NCBI RefSeq assembly: GCF_001719065.1
Contig: NZ_LWAF01000005.1
Span: 83,948-147,947 of the forward strand
Source of the DNA: Fervidobacterium thailandense
GTDB taxonomy: Bacteria > Thermotogota > Thermotogae > Thermotogales > Fervidobacteriaceae
Direction of reading: 5' to 3'
DNA: 64,000 nucleotides
Below the pieces are notes generated by a model. The model saw nothing but the letters and a program-made list of their open reading frames with translations, ran no database searches and had not been told where the DNA came from. The first letter of the stretch is position 1, and every line of letters begins with the position of its first letter. A program made the position numbers and the translations under genes. Shown piece by piece: positions 10,540 to 20,269 of this stretch.

Positions 10540-10992
10540 ATGAAAGTTGTTCTCGTGCAAGATGTTCCAAAACTTGGTCGGAAGGGAGAAGTTATAAACG
10601 TTTCCGATGGTTACGCGCGGAACTTTCTCATACCACGTGGTCTTGCCAAAGAGGCCACAGAAGAGGTACTGAAAAAACTCCAGGAGGAAAAGGAGCTCGA
10701 ACGTAAACGGTTGGAAGAGCAGCGAAAGGAGAGCGAGCAGTTACTCTCCGAACTTCAAAGACACGTCTTCAAAATACACGCGAAAGCCGGTGAAAGTGGG
10801 AAGCTCTTCGGTTCTCTTACGGCAAACAACATCGCCGAAGAAATATCGAAAGTTACCGGTAAACAGGTTGACAAAAAGTGGATTGTGCTCGACAATCCTA
10901 TAAAATCTACGGGTTTGTACGATGTTGCCGTTAAACTTCCCGGTGGTGTTTCCGGTAAGATAAAAGTTGAGGTTTTGCCATCTGAGAAATGA
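10540..10992 (+). CDS. rplI: 50S ribosomal protein L9
   Basis: A 150-residue protein with the L9 N-terminal domain signature ([20 protein letters not shown], then [13 protein letters not shown]), the long charged connecting helix and a C-terminal RNA-binding domain ([13 protein letters not shown]). It is a structural component of the large ribosomal subunit. A very strong ribosome site (GGAGGAAAAGGAGGAAAGAGG) lies just before the ATG. Length and motifs are normal. Confidence 0.97.
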   Translation: MKVVLVQDVPKLGRKGEVINVSDGYARNFLIPRGLAKEATEEVLKKLQEEKELERKRLEEQRKESEQLLSELQRHVFKIHAKAGESGKLFGSLTANNIAEEISKVTGKQVDKKWIVLDNPIKSTGLYDVAVKLPGGVSGKIKVEVLPSEK

Positions 10993-11039
10993 ATCGCAAA
11001 AGTTGAGAACTTAACATAAGCGGTAAGGAGCGTGGTCTT

Positions 11040-11876
11040 TTGAACTTCATAGCTTTTTCAAAAGCTCTGTACTCGACGTGGATTTACTATTCACCCGAAC
11101 GTATCCTGTTTGACGCCGGTGAGGGCGTGGCTACGCGCTTGAGTAACAAGATATACGCGATACGCTACATATTCTTGACACACGGCCACGTGGATCACAT
11201 AGCTGGTTTGTGGACGATAATAAATACTCGAAACAACGCGATGGGGGACAGGGAGAAACCGTTGACCGTTTACTATCCTAAGGGAAACAGAGGTATCGAA
11301 GCTTACGCGGAGTTTCTCAGGCGCGTAAATAGCGAGCTCAGGTTCGAACTGGAGTTTATCAGTGTTAATCCCGGTGAAAAGATATTCTTGAGACAGTCTG
11401 GCTCTTTCATGCGGTACATCCAGCCCTTTCCGGTACAGCACACGTACAACGAGATATCCGTTGGTTACCACGTCATAGATGTACGCAAGAGGTTGAAAGA
11501 AGAGTACAGAAATCTTCCACCGAACGAAATAGCGAGGTTGGTCAAGACACTGGGGCATGCAGAGATGACGGAGACTTACGAAAAGAAAATCCTCACGATT
11601 TCCGGGGATACTATCCTACTCAAGAAAGAGGACATCATGGATACGGAAATACTCTTCCACGAGTGCACTTTCTTGAAAAAGGAGGATAGAAAATTTAACA
11701 ACCACGCATCGTTGGATGAAGTGGTAGAACTCGTTAAAGGAACGGATATCAAAACGCTTGTCCTGTACCACATTTCTTCAAGGTACGTGAAAAATATCGA
11801 GCGTGCGATAAAGAAGATAAATTTACCCAACGTCAAGATTGCTTACGTTCATCCGGAGAAACTTTTTGAAATGTGA
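11040..11876 (+). CDS. rnz: Ribonuclease Z (tRNA 3'-end endonuclease, Thermotoga type)
   Basis: A 278-residue metallo-beta-lactamase-fold nuclease that trims the 3' ends of tRNA precursors. The zinc motif HxHxDH is H48-G-H50-V-D52-H53, and the later metal ligands are in LTISGDT and LYHIS. The N-terminus IAFSKALYSTWIYYSP and the whole layout match the short Thermotoga maritima tRNase Z, which cleaves after a genomically encoded CCA instead of before it. That cleavage mode is known for the T. maritima enzyme and inferred here. The start is TTG at 11040 after TAAGGAG. Confidence 0.9.
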   Translation: MNFIAFSKALYSTWIYYSPERILFDAGEGVATRLSNKIYAIRYIFLTHGHVDHIAGLWTIINTRNNAMGDREKPLTVYYPKGNRGIEAYAEFLRRVNSELRFELEFISVNPGEKIFLRQSGSFMRYIQPFPVQHTYNEISVGYHVIDVRKRLKEEYRNLPPNEIARLVKTLGHAEMTETYEKKILTISGDTILLKKEDIMDTEILFHECTFLKKEDRKFNNHASLDEVVELVKGTDIKTLVLYHISSRYVKNIERAIKKINLPNVKIAYVHPEKLFEM

Positions 11877-11950
11877 AGAACAGGACAGAACTGTTGTTTT
11901 TTTTAATTGAAAAAGCTTCCTGGGAAGTTCTCATTTCAGGCGGTGGCGTG

Positions 11951-13138
11951 ATGAAACACGTAATCTTTATCAGTGACACACACATCGGTGATGGTAGTAG
12001 CAAGGATGACTTCAATCAAGATGAAGTAATGGAAAGCCTTGTTTTGGACTGGTCCACCCTGGAGAATCCTGAACTCGTCATTGTTGGGGATGGTTTGGAA
12101 CTACTCGAATCCGACGCGGTTAGAAAACTTGGGGTCACGGGTTTTTGGGAAACGGTGGACCTGATTGACCGCACGCTCATAGACAAGATAGTCAGTGTTC
12201 ACCCGAAAGTTTTTAAGAGCCTGGCCAACTTCCCGGGGAAAATATGGTACGTTGTGGGAAACCACGATTATTACCTGTGGAAAAACAGGAGTCTTCAGCA
12301 GGCTCTTAAAGAGTACCTCCCGAACCTGGAGATCGTCCCGTATTACCTTAACACTCAAGCGGGGATATTGGCTGTGCACGGTAACCAATTCGACTCGATA
12401 AACAAATTCAAGGAAGTAGACGGTGAACTCGTCCCCCCTCTGGGGGACTTTATCGCCAGATACATGATGGTCAACTTCGATGAGTCGTTGAGAAGTTACG
12501 TACCTGAGGAAGTATTACGGGATTACGATAACGTCCGTCCCGTGCTCGATGTCTTCGACTGGCTCGAGAAGATCTCGCAGCTTTATGAGACCAGTGTTGA
12601 CCTGATGAAGGTTTGGGTGGACAATTTTTTGGAGATGATGAAGCACGAGGAAGCAAAAAGCTGGATGAAGAAGAACTATCCTGCGCTCAGCAAATTGTCG
12701 ATACTCTTTCTGAACAGAACCGGTGGAATACGCCTGGGAGAGTTCATCGTACGTACCGTTATGAAAGTCAGAAATCTCCGCAAAACTGACTACCTGAAAA
12801 AAGCGGCAATGAAGATATTTGTGAACCCTTCGTGGATGAAGAAAAATATGGACGGTTATCTGGATAAACGGAAGACGTACGACTTTGAGCATTCTGCACT
12901 AAACGGAATCGTGATGGGACACAACCACAAACCGTCGTTCGACGTTTTAAAAATAAAAGGTGAGCTCAAATTTTACCTCAACTGCGGATCGTGGAAACCG
13001 GTCGTTGAACGCCGCGGGCGAAACATGTTTCAGCGTTACTTTGAAATCTTCTACGCAATCACGAAGATTGAATCCGATGGAGAGATCGAGATAATAACTG
13101 GATCCATCAACAAACTTAGAAAAAGTCAGATCATTTAA
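11951..13138 (+). CDS. Calcineurin-like metallophosphoesterase
   Basis: A 395-residue cytoplasmic phosphoesterase with the five metal motifs in order: SDTHIGDG, VGDGLE (a GDG variant of the usual GDxxD), VGNHDYY, HGNQFD and MGHNHKP, plus a closing LNCGSWKP. Between residues about 180 and 300 there is a helical insertion that is not part of the core fold. The layout resembles UDP-2,3-diacylglucosamine hydrolases and related diester hydrolases, but the substrate cannot be assigned. The ATG at 11951 after GGCGGTGG is preferred; a GTG at 11873 overlapping rnz is in frame but would add 26 unconserved residues. Confidence 0.8.
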   Translation: MKHVIFISDTHIGDGSSKDDFNQDEVMESLVLDWSTLENPELVIVGDGLELLESDAVRKLGVTGFWETVDLIDRTLIDKIVSVHPKVFKSLANFPGKIWYVVGNHDYYLWKNRSLQQALKEYLPNLEIVPYYLNTQAGILAVHGNQFDSINKFKEVDGELVPPLGDFIARYMMVNFDESLRSYVPEEVLRDYDNVRPVLDVFDWLEKISQLYETSVDLMKVWVDNFLEMMKHEEAKSWMKKNYPALSKLSILFLNRTGGIRLGEFIVRTVMKVRNLRKTDYLKKAAMKIFVNPSWMKKNMDGYLDKRKTYDFEHSALNGIVMGHNHKPSFDVLKIKGELKFYLNCGSWKPVVERRGRNMFQRYFEIFYAITKIESDGEIEIITGSINKLRKSQII

Positions 13139-13197
13139 TGCGCGCTGTAATTCATCGGTACCCAGGCCAGATGTGAATTTTGCGCGGAGGTGCGAGT

Positions 13198-15846
13198 TTG
13201 AAGGTAATAACAACGCACATAAACCCCGATTTCGATGGTTTTGCTTGCTGTGTTGGGATGAAGAGACTTCATCCCGACTTTGAAATAGTACTATCGGGTT
13301 CCCCGGTTCAAAATTTAAAGGAATTCCTCCGCCTGTACGAGGAAGAGTTTCCATATAGAACCGACAGTGAACTGAGGGAGTCTGAGCGGGAGCTGGAAGA
13401 GCTAATCATCGTGGATACCAACGGTACGGAGAGGATCAGTTCTCTGTTGAAAGAAAGAATAACTCAGAATACAAAAATAACGATCATCGACCATCATCCC
13501 GACATACGTCCCCCCGAAGACGACCGTCCAAACGTGACCAAGTTGGTGAGAACCACTGGTGCCGCAACCTCGATAGTCGTTTCCTTACTCCGAGAGAATG
13601 GGATTAGGATATCTAAAAGCGAGGCCACTCTCCTTGCAATCGCTGTTTACGAGGACACCGGCAGCTTGCTCTTCCCGAGCACAACGGTGGAAGATGTCCT
13701 CGCGGTTGCGTACCTTCTGGACAACGGTGCTAACCTTGAGACCGTTGCCGAGTACGTGCGGTACGATCTCACCATCGATCAAAAAAAGCTCTTGAACGAC
13801 CTCCTTCAAAACGTCGTAACCCACACTATCAACGGTTACAATGTTACAATCGCCTACGCCGAAACGGAGAAATTCGTCGGGGGATTGGCCGCGATAACGG
13901 CCAAGTTCTGGTACACCCACAACGCGGAGACGTTGATCGTAGTAGTCAGGATGGGAAAGAAAGTGGTCATCGTCGGACGGACCAAGTCACCGGACATCGA
14001 TCTTGCCGGTCTGATGGCCGAGTTCGGCGGAGGTGGCCATCATCAAGCCGCGTCGGCAACACTCAACTTAGCCTCGGTTGACGAGGTTATTCACAAAGTT
14101 TTGAAGCTCTTACCGAAGTACATAAATACCGCCTTGCGCGCAAAAGATATCATGTCCGCCCCTGTCCGAACCGTACTTGCCTCGGAAACGATTGAGGAAG
14201 TGAACAAGATTATGGAGACAACCGGGCACGGTGGTTTACCCGTTGTCGAGGGCAACAAACTCGTCGGTATCGTCACGAAAAAGTCGGTGGACAAAGCCAT
14301 CCACCATGGCCTTGGTAAACGCCCGGTTAAATCGATCATGAGCTCTAAGCTCATCACCGCCCGTGTAGACACACCCGTGAGCCAGATCAAAAAGCTTATG
14401 GTCGAAAACGACATTGGACGGGTCCCAATACTCGATGAAAATAACATCCTCGTCGGGATCGTCACAAGGTCGGATATAATGAGGGCGATGACTGGTAACA
14501 TCATACCGAACGTCCAAGATATTTCTCGGGAACCCGTCTTCGAGAACTTACTCGACGTGATGAAAAGTCGATTACCGAGTCGTTTGATGAATCTTCTACG
14601 ATTGCTCGGAACTTACGGATCCGAATTGCGCATGTCAGTTTACGTTGTCGGTGGCTTTGTAAGGGATTTGTTGCTGAACATCCCTAATTATGATGTGGAC
14701 ATCGTAGTGGAGGGTACCGAAGAAAAAGCTGGCATAGAATTCGCCAAATACGTAGGGCGTGAGTTGAACGCAACCGTTGTTCCGTACGAGAAATTCCTGA
14801 CCGCGAGCATAGTTTTTAAGGACGGTTACAAAATTGACATAGCGACCGCAAGAACAGAATACTACGAGCGTCCCGGCGAGTTACCGCAGGTGGACATCAG
14901 CACCATCAAGAAAGACCTCTACAGACGGGATTTCACCATCAACGCGATGGCGATAAAACTCAACCCGCAAGAGTTCGGCACGCTATACGATTTCTTCAAC
15001 TGTCGAAAGGATCTCGAAAACGGAATCATTAGAGTTTTGCATAACCTCAGTTTCGTAGAAGACCCGACCCGAATGATTCGTGGCATCAGGTTCGAGCAAA
15101 GGTACAACTTTCGCATGGAAGAACGCACGCTCGAGCTTCTGAAGAAGAACTTGGAGGAGAATTACCTTGAGCGTGTCTCCGGAGCGAGAATCAGACAGGA
15201 GATAGAGAAGATTCTCGAAGAGAAAGAACCCATAAAAGCCTTCAGGAGGATGGCAGAACTCGGGGTTCTCAAACACGTCTTCCCAAAGACCTATTACACG
15301 TCCCTCATGGACGAAAAGCTGACTCGTTTGTTCAAATACCTCCCACGTTTTAAGGAAAGATTCCAAAATATCAACGACTTCTACGCCGTCTCGACGATAC
15401 TCTTGGAATACTACGATCGTGACACACTCGAAGAGATGCGAAAAAAGTACGGATACCCGAAACGGTTCATCGAGAGTCTTAAAATGACCGAAGGGCTCAT
15501 ACTACCACTCAAGGCCATGATAGAGGAACGACTCCATTTCTCGGAAATCTACAAGGTTCTTGGAAAATCAACACCGTACGTATACATCCACCTTTCGGCG
15601 TATCTTGACGATGCCAGCGTCGATTATCTCTTGAGGTACATCGATGCACTAAATACCACAAAACTTGACCATGTTACGGGAAAGTATTTGGTCGATACCT
15701 ACGGTTTAAAGCAGGGACCCGTGCTGAACCGTATTCTTGAGGAACTTTACTCGATGAAACTCGATGATCCGAATCTTGACGAACGGGCGACGGTTGAGAA
15801 AATTGTCCAGCGCTTGCAAAACGAAGGATATTCCAACGTTCTGTGA
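13198..15846 (+). CDS. cca: tRNA nucleotidyltransferase fused to DHH phosphoesterase and CBS pair
   Basis: An 882-residue multidomain protein. Residues 1-300 form a DHH/DHHA1 phosphoesterase (HINPDFDGF, IDHHPD, and GGGGHHQAAS). Residues about 305-440 are two CBS domains, likely nucleotide sensors. From about 475 to the end is a class II nucleotidyltransferase: GGFVRDLL with DVDIV as the metal site, RRDFTINAMA and EDPTRMIRGIRF. It adds CCA (or part of it) to tRNA 3' ends. The same fusion occurs in Thermotoga maritima, where it is a complete CCA-adding enzyme. The DHH domain may be a nanoRNase or c-di-AMP-type esterase; its role in the fusion is unknown. The TTG at 13198 after CGGAGGTG is the best start. 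Confidence 0.92.
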   Translation: MKVITTHINPDFDGFACCVGMKRLHPDFEIVLSGSPVQNLKEFLRLYEEEFPYRTDSELRESERELEELIIVDTNGTERISSLLKERITQNTKITIIDHHPDIRPPEDDRPNVTKLVRTTGAATSIVVSLLRENGIRISKSEATLLAIAVYEDTGSLLFPSTTVEDVLAVAYLLDNGANLETVAEYVRYDLTIDQKKLLNDLLQNVVTHTINGYNVTIAYAETEKFVGGLAAITAKFWYTHNAETLIVVVRMGKKVVIVGRTKSPDIDLAGLMAEFGGGGHHQAASATLNLASVDEVIHKVLKLLPKYINTALRAKDIMSAPVRTVLASETIEEVNKIMETTGHGGLPVVEGNKLVGIVTKKSVDKAIHHGLGKRPVKSIMSSKLITARVDTPVSQIKKLMVENDIGRVPILDENNILVGIVTRSDIMRAMTGNIIPNVQDISREPVFENLLDVMKSRLPSRLMNLLRLLGTYGSELRMSVYVVGGFVRDLLLNIPNYDVDIVVEGTEEKAGIEFAKYVGRELNATVVPYEKFLTASIVFKDGYKIDIATARTEYYERPGELPQVDISTIKKDLYRRDFTINAMAIKLNPQEFGTLYDFFNCRKDLENGIIRVLHNLSFVEDPTRMIRGIRFEQRYNFRMEERTLELLKKNLEENYLERVSGARIRQEIEKILEEKEPIKAFRRMAELGVLKHVFPKTYYTSLMDEKLTRLFKYLPRFKERFQNINDFYAVSTILLEYYDRDTLEEMRKKYGYPKRFIESLKMTEGLILPLKAMIEERLHFSEIYKVLGKSTPYVYIHLSAYLDDASVDYLLRYIDALNTTKLDHVTGKYLVDTYGLKQGPVLNRILEELYSMKLDDPNLDERATVEKIVQRLQNEGYSNVL

Positions 15847-15885
15847 TATTGTACAACACTTACCACCCTGGAGAGGAAACGAACT

Positions 15886-17571
15886 ATGAGGTCAAAAGTT
15901 GAGCGACCCGACAACAGGTTGATCCTCCCGTTTTTCCTGTACGCGCTGATGTTCGCTTACGTGATTTACGGTCTCTTCAAAACGCAGGTTTTTGACAGGG
16001 AACAGCACCTCGCCACACTCGACCAATTGCTCGGCAGAAGCGTTTACGAAAGAGGATTGAGAGGTACCATATATTCCATCGACGGAGTTAAATTAGCCTG
16101 GAGTGAAAGAGCTCCAGTCCTATCGATGAAGTCGCTTGACGAAAAAGGCGAGGAGAAGCTTAAAAATATTTTAACCGAGGAGCAGATCGCGGTTCTCAGA
16201 AACACGGGAGAGGTACAAGTCTCCTGGGAACAGGCCTTTTTCCTCCGCAACGCTGGATTCGAAACGAAAGTGAAAGAACTACGCAAATCGTACGGTTTTG
16301 TCTACCACCTCGTTGGTAATGTAAACGTTGATGGTGATGGGGTTTCCGGACTTGAACTCGTTTACAATGATGTCCTCAAGGGACGGACGGGGTTGATGTA
16401 CGAGATAAGAACACCGGGAGGTGGGTACAGACAGAGCATCGTCCAGACCCAGCCCGAGGACGGTTTGGAGCTACAGACGACGATTCACTTCGGCCTCCAG
16501 AAGTTCGTGGCGGACCTACTAACGACTGAGTCAACACCATCCGTCGCGATCGTCTCCGAAGTGAAGACGGGAAACATCCTGGCCATGGTTTCATTCCCAT
16601 TCCCGGATTTTGATATGAACGGGATAGATAACATCACTTGGAAGAAAGTTTTAAACGATCCGTTGCGCCCACTCCTTAACCGCGCGATTTCGAGCACGTA
16701 TCCGCCTGGTTCGATCTTCAAGGTCGTCCCAGCCATCGCTCAGATCCTGTACGACGATTCATCCCGTGTTGTTCAGTGTGGCGGGATCTTTCGCTACAGG
16801 GATTCGAAGGGACGGGTCACCGGGCGTTACAAGGACTGGTACCTTCCCGGTCACGGTCCGGTTAGTTTGAAAAAGGCACTCAGAGTATCGTGCAACGTCT
16901 ATTTCTACAACGTCGGTTTGGACGTTGGGATAGATAAAATGGTTGAAGTGGCCAGAGCTTTGAAACTTGGTGAGAAAACCGGTGTAAGTCTACCCGGTGA
17001 AGTGAGTGGAACGTTACCGGATCCGGATTGGAAGCTGAAAAACATTGGTGAAAAATGGTATCCCGGTGACACGATACTCTTCAGCATCGGGCAGGGGTAC
17101 ATCAACCTCACCCCCTTGCAGATGTTGACGTTGTACAATACAATAGCTAACAGAGGGATTAGAACTACTCCGAAATTGTTGCTTAACGAGGAGGTTAAGC
17201 AAGAACCTATCAACCTCGAGCTTTCCAAAGAACAGTGGGACATTATCATAGATGGACTGACGGAAGTGACGACGGTACTCGGTAGCCCGGCGAATGCGGG
17301 AACGGCGGCCAAGGCGTTTAGGGGATTCCCAATAAAAGTTGCGGGCAAGACCGGAACAGCACAAACGGGAAAACACACACCACACGCGTGGTTTGTTGGA
17401 TTCGCACCGGTTGAAGACCCCAAATACTCGGTGTTGGTACTCGTTGAAAACGGTGGTAGTGGTGGAGAGGTTGCCGCACCGCTGGCACGCAAGATATTCG
17501 ATTACATGCTCCGGGAAGGCTTCTTCTCCGAATCTCCGGACAAAAGGGAGGAAAAGGATGTCCGAAAATAA
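15886..17571 (+). CDS. mrdA: Penicillin-binding protein 2 (elongation transpeptidase)
   Basis: A 561-residue class B penicillin-binding protein. One membrane anchor is near residues 10-27 (LILPFFLYALMFAYVIYGLF), then a dimerisation region and the transpeptidase domain with catalytic S276 in PGSIFK, the SCN motif at about 335 and the KTGTAQ motif at 488. It crosslinks peptidoglycan during rod elongation, outside the membrane, together with RodA. It is somewhat shorter than the E. coli protein. The 3' end overlaps the next gene by 14 bases. It lies 39 bases after the tRNA nucleotidyltransferase gene, on the same strand. Confidence 0.93.
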   Translation: MRSKVERPDNRLILPFFLYALMFAYVIYGLFKTQVFDREQHLATLDQLLGRSVYERGLRGTIYSIDGVKLAWSERAPVLSMKSLDEKGEEKLKNILTEEQIAVLRNTGEVQVSWEQAFFLRNAGFETKVKELRKSYGFVYHLVGNVNVDGDGVSGLELVYNDVLKGRTGLMYEIRTPGGGYRQSIVQTQPEDGLELQTTIHFGLQKFVADLLTTESTPSVAIVSEVKTGNILAMVSFPFPDFDMNGIDNITWKKVLNDPLRPLLNRAISSTYPPGSIFKVVPAIAQILYDDSSRVVQCGGIFRYRDSKGRVTGRYKDWYLPGHGPVSLKKALRVSCNVYFYNVGLDVGIDKMVEVARALKLGEKTGVSLPGEVSGTLPDPDWKLKNIGEKWYPGDTILFSIGQGYINLTPLQMLTLYNTIANRGIRTTPKLLLNEEVKQEPINLELSKEQWDIIIDGLTEVTTVLGSPANAGTAAKAFRGFPIKVAGKTGTAQTGKHTPHAWFVGFAPVEDPKYSVLVLVENGGSGGEVAAPLARKIFDYMLREGFFSESPDKREEKDVRK

Positions 17572-17845
17572 ACTGAGAATTTTGTATTTCAAAAATGATT
17601 CGTGCGGAGTTTGCAAAGCATTTTTACCAAAAATCCAGAGAATTAGCAACGATTACGGACTTGAGGTTGAGATAGTTGACATTGTTGAAAAGCCCGAGTT
17701 GGCCGGTCAGAACATGGTCTTCACCGTTCCGACGATCCTTATCATGGACCAAACCGGAAGCGAAATCAAACGTTTCGCGAGAAACTTTTCCGAACTCGAA
17801 ATTAGAGAGTTTATCGAAAGATTGCTATCCTTGATGAACGGTTGA
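17558..17845 (+). CDS. Thioredoxin-like protein with a CGVC motif
   Basis: A 95-residue thioredoxin-fold protein with the redox motif CGVC in FKNDSCGVCKAF and the cis-proline region FTVPTILIMD. There is no signal peptide, so it is cytoplasmic. It probably reduces disulphides or supports redox signalling; no specific partner is evident. The ATG at 17558 lies 14 bases inside the end of mrdA, with GGGAGG 6 bases before it. A longer in-frame extension upstream within mrdA has no ribosome site and is rejected. Confidence 0.82.
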   Translation: MSENKLRILYFKNDSCGVCKAFLPKIQRISNDYGLEVEIVDIVEKPELAGQNMVFTVPTILIMDQTGSEIKRFARNFSELEIREFIERLLSLMNG

Positions 17846-17878
17846 AAACGCGAGCCAACTTCCAAGGGGGTGGCGAAA

Positions 17879-18376
17879 GTGGAAAGGATACTGGGGATCT
17901 TGCGGTTCGCACTGGCCAGGGAAATCGAAGGTGTAGAATTTTATAGGGAAAAAGTCGGTCGTGTGAAAAACAAGGACGTCCGGGATGTTCTCGAAAGCCT
18001 CTCGAAGATGGAGACGGAGCACGTGCAGTTCATCAAGGGACTGATGGAAAAAGTCTCAAAGGATGAAGAAATCACGATCGAAACCGAACTCATCAAAACC
18101 GATTTCTTCAAGTCGAAAGAACGTTCGGAAATGGTGACCGGAACTGTTGACGAATTGGCGAACGATTTGAGCATACTCAGAATGGCATACCTCATCGAAG
18201 AGGATTTTGAAAAATTCTACCGCACGGGTGCGGAAAAAGTCGAAGATCCTGAGATGAAGAAAATACTGAACTTGCTCGCAGACTGGGAAGACGGTCACAA
18301 AAAGATGCTGCTGGAATTCTACGAGGAAGCTATGCGAAATTATTGGCAAAAGCAAGGGTTCGAACCGCTGTACTGA
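17879..18376 (+). CDS. Ferritin-like (rubrerythrin-type) diiron protein
   Basis: About 165 residues, predicted as a four-helix bundle with the iron ligands of the ferritin-like superfamily: AREIEGVEFY, METEHVQF (ExxH), EEDFEKFY and WEDGHKKML (ExxH). Such proteins in anaerobic thermophiles detoxify oxygen or peroxide or handle iron. There is no C-terminal rubredoxin domain, so it is not a full rubrerythrin. A GTG at 17870 overlaps the probable ribosome site AAGGGGGTGG, so the in-frame GTG at 17879 is preferred. The upstream thioredoxin-like gene ends 33 bases before, so a joint redox role is possible but inferred. Confidence 0.8.
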   Translation: MERILGILRFALAREIEGVEFYREKVGRVKNKDVRDVLESLSKMETEHVQFIKGLMEKVSKDEEITIETELIKTDFFKSKERSEMVTGTVDELANDLSILRMAYLIEEDFEKFYRTGAEKVEDPEMKKILNLLADWEDGHKKMLLEFYEEAMRNYWQKQGFEPLY

Positions 18377-18427
18377 GGCACATGAGAAACGATTAGTACT
18401 AAAATTCCCGAAAGGAGGAACGTTACG

Positions 18428-19408
18428 TTGCGCATTCTCAGTGGAATTCGTCCCACCGGAAAGGTGCATATTGGTCATTACGTGGGAGTTTTCGAGAACT
18501 GGTTGAACTTACAAGAAAACCATGAAACCTTCTACTTTGTTGCCGACTGGCACGCGTTGACAACCCATTACGAGGATACAAGCATGCTAAAGGGATACAC
18601 GTACGATTTATTAAAAACGATGATAGCCGTAGGACTTGATAAATCCGTACTCTTCGTCCAGTCGGCCGTCAAAGAGCACGCAGAACTGATGCTACTATTT
18701 TCCATGATCGTTCCACTCTCTTGGCTTGAAAGAGTTCCCACATACAAAGAACTCAAGCAACAACTTGCAAACAAAGATCTATCGAACGCAGGCTTCTTGC
18801 TCTATCCCGTCCTCCAGGCGGCTGACATCCTCATTTACAAAGCTGAAGGAGTGCCGGTCGGGGAGGATCAAGTGTACCACATAGAACTCACCAGGGAAAT
18901 CGCCAGGAGGTTCAACTACATCTTCAAGAAGCAGGTCTTCCCGGAACCGAAAGAGCTGCTATCAAAAGTTCCTAAGCTTCCGGGTACGGACGGCAGGAAG
19001 ATGAGCAAGAGCTACGGCAACATCATTCCCCTTATAACCAACGAGCAAGATCTCTCGAAAATGGTACTACCGATGATAACCGACCCGGCCCGAAAAAGAC
19101 GCACCGACCCGGGTAATCCCGAGGTGTGTCCGGTGTGGGAGTACCACAAAGCGTTCGGAACGGCTGATATTCCCGAAGAAAAACAATGGATCTTTGAGGG
19201 ATGTACACAAGCAAAGATAGGTTGCGTGGATTGTAAAAAGCTCTTGCTCAAGCACATGGTGGAGAAGCTCCAGCCCATTTGGGAACGGTACGAAAAAATC
19301 ACCAACGACGACGTGATGGAGACGGTTGAGAGGGGAAATAAAAGAGCTTCGGAAATCGCCCAGAGAACGATGGAAGAGGTACGCGAAGCGGTCGGGATTA
19401 TGTATTAA
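18428..19408 (+). CDS. trpS: Tryptophanyl-tRNA synthetase
   Basis: A 326-residue class I aminoacyl-tRNA synthetase. The HIGH motif appears as HIGHY in PTGKVHIGHYVG and the KMSKS motif as GRKMSKSYGN. The length is typical of bacterial TrpRS. The start is TTG at 18428 with AAAGGAGGAA about 8 bases upstream; no ATG or GTG alternative precedes the conserved ILSGIRPTG. An iron-sulfur-type cysteine cluster (C-x22-C-x6-C-x2-C) seen in Thermotoga maritima TrpRS seems conserved in GNPEVCPVWEYHKAFG and the later GCTQAKIGCVDCKK. Confidence 0.95.
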   Translation: MRILSGIRPTGKVHIGHYVGVFENWLNLQENHETFYFVADWHALTTHYEDTSMLKGYTYDLLKTMIAVGLDKSVLFVQSAVKEHAELMLLFSMIVPLSWLERVPTYKELKQQLANKDLSNAGFLLYPVLQAADILIYKAEGVPVGEDQVYHIELTREIARRFNYIFKKQVFPEPKELLSKVPKLPGTDGRKMSKSYGNIIPLITNEQDLSKMVLPMITDPARKRRTDPGNPEVCPVWEYHKAFGTADIPEEKQWIFEGCTQAKIGCVDCKKLLLKHMVEKLQPIWERYEKITNDDVMETVERGNKRASEIAQRTMEEVREAVGIMY

Positions 19409-19453
19409 GCGCTTTCAAAAAAGGGAATACCTCTGTTTTGGGAGGCATGGTAC

Positions 19454-20269
19454 GTGGAGAAAAGCATGCTGACAATCGTCAATAGAACCGTACTTTCCTT
19501 AATCACCTTGTTCATCGCCTACATCGTACACAAGGTCATCATGAAATCCATAGAGCGCGTCACAGAAACCGTAGGAAAAGAGGTCAAAGCACCGAAGACA
19601 TTGTCCGTTCTTTTAGCGTTCTTAATCTACGGTTTTGCGATTGCCGGTATCTTGGCTATCTGGGACCTGAACCTCGCACCCTACTTGGCCGGTCTTGGTA
19701 TCTCAGGTATTGTCCTCGGTCTTGCGTTCCAGGAACCGCTTACGAATTTCTTATCGGGCATTTTGGTGCTTGTCACGCGTAAAGTCTTCGAGGGAGAGGT
19801 TGTCGATATCGACGGTCTAACAGGCGTTGTTGATGTCATCAAGATGAACCACACGCACATCCGCACGTTCGACGGGAAGCTCATCTTAATACCGAACCGT
19901 CGGGTCTGGACCGGTACGGTGACAAAATTCTGGCCAGGGAAATACAGAAGAATCGACATCGACGTAACGGTAGACTACTCGAGTGATCCGAACGTGGTAC
20001 TGGATGTTCTGAAAAAAGTGTTGGAAGACGAGCCACTGGTAGTGAAGGATGGATCCGTGGAAAATGCGGTTGTATTCAAATCATTCGACTCAAACGGGAT
20101 GACTTACACGCTCAGGTTTTGGACCGAACGGGAGACTTATTTCGACACGTTAAACGCGGTTGCTGGGCGAACGAAGGTGTACCTTGAGAACGCCGGAATA
20201 AAGATCCCGTACAACATTCTTGAGGTAAGATTAAGAGAAGACACGCAAGGAGGTACAAGGACCCGATGA
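19454..20269 (+). CDS. mscS: Small-conductance mechanosensitive channel (MscS family)
   Basis: A 271-residue MscS-type channel with three predicted membrane helices (about 8-25, 50-72 and 80-108) followed by the cytoplasmic beta and alpha/beta domains. The pore helix and hinge region is recognisable in YLAGLGISGIVLGLAFQEPL, and the beta domain in GEVVDIDGLTGVVDVI. It opens on hypo-osmotic membrane stretch to release solutes. The GTG start at 19454 is placed 8 bases after GGGAGG; an ATG at 19466 is possible. The stop overlaps the start of lepA in an ATGA junction. Confidence 0.9.
   Translation: MEKSMLTIVNRTVLSLITLFIAYIVHKVIMKSIERVTETVGKEVKAPKTLSVLLAFLIYGFAIAGILAIWDLNLAPYLAGLGISGIVLGLAFQEPLTNFLSGILVLVTRKVFEGEVVDIDGLTGVVDVIKMNHTHIRTFDGKLILIPNRRVWTGTVTKFWPGKYRRIDIDVTVDYSSDPNVVLDVLKKVLEDEPLVVKDGSVENAVVFKSFDSNGMTYTLRFWTERETYFDTLNAVAGRTKVYLENAGIKIPYNILEVRLREDTQGGTRTR

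Noticed and set aside
17339..17557. N-terminal extension of the thioredoxin-like protein inside mrdA
   Set aside because: The upstream codons overlap a conserved part of PBP2 in another frame, lack a ribosome site and add no thioredoxin features.
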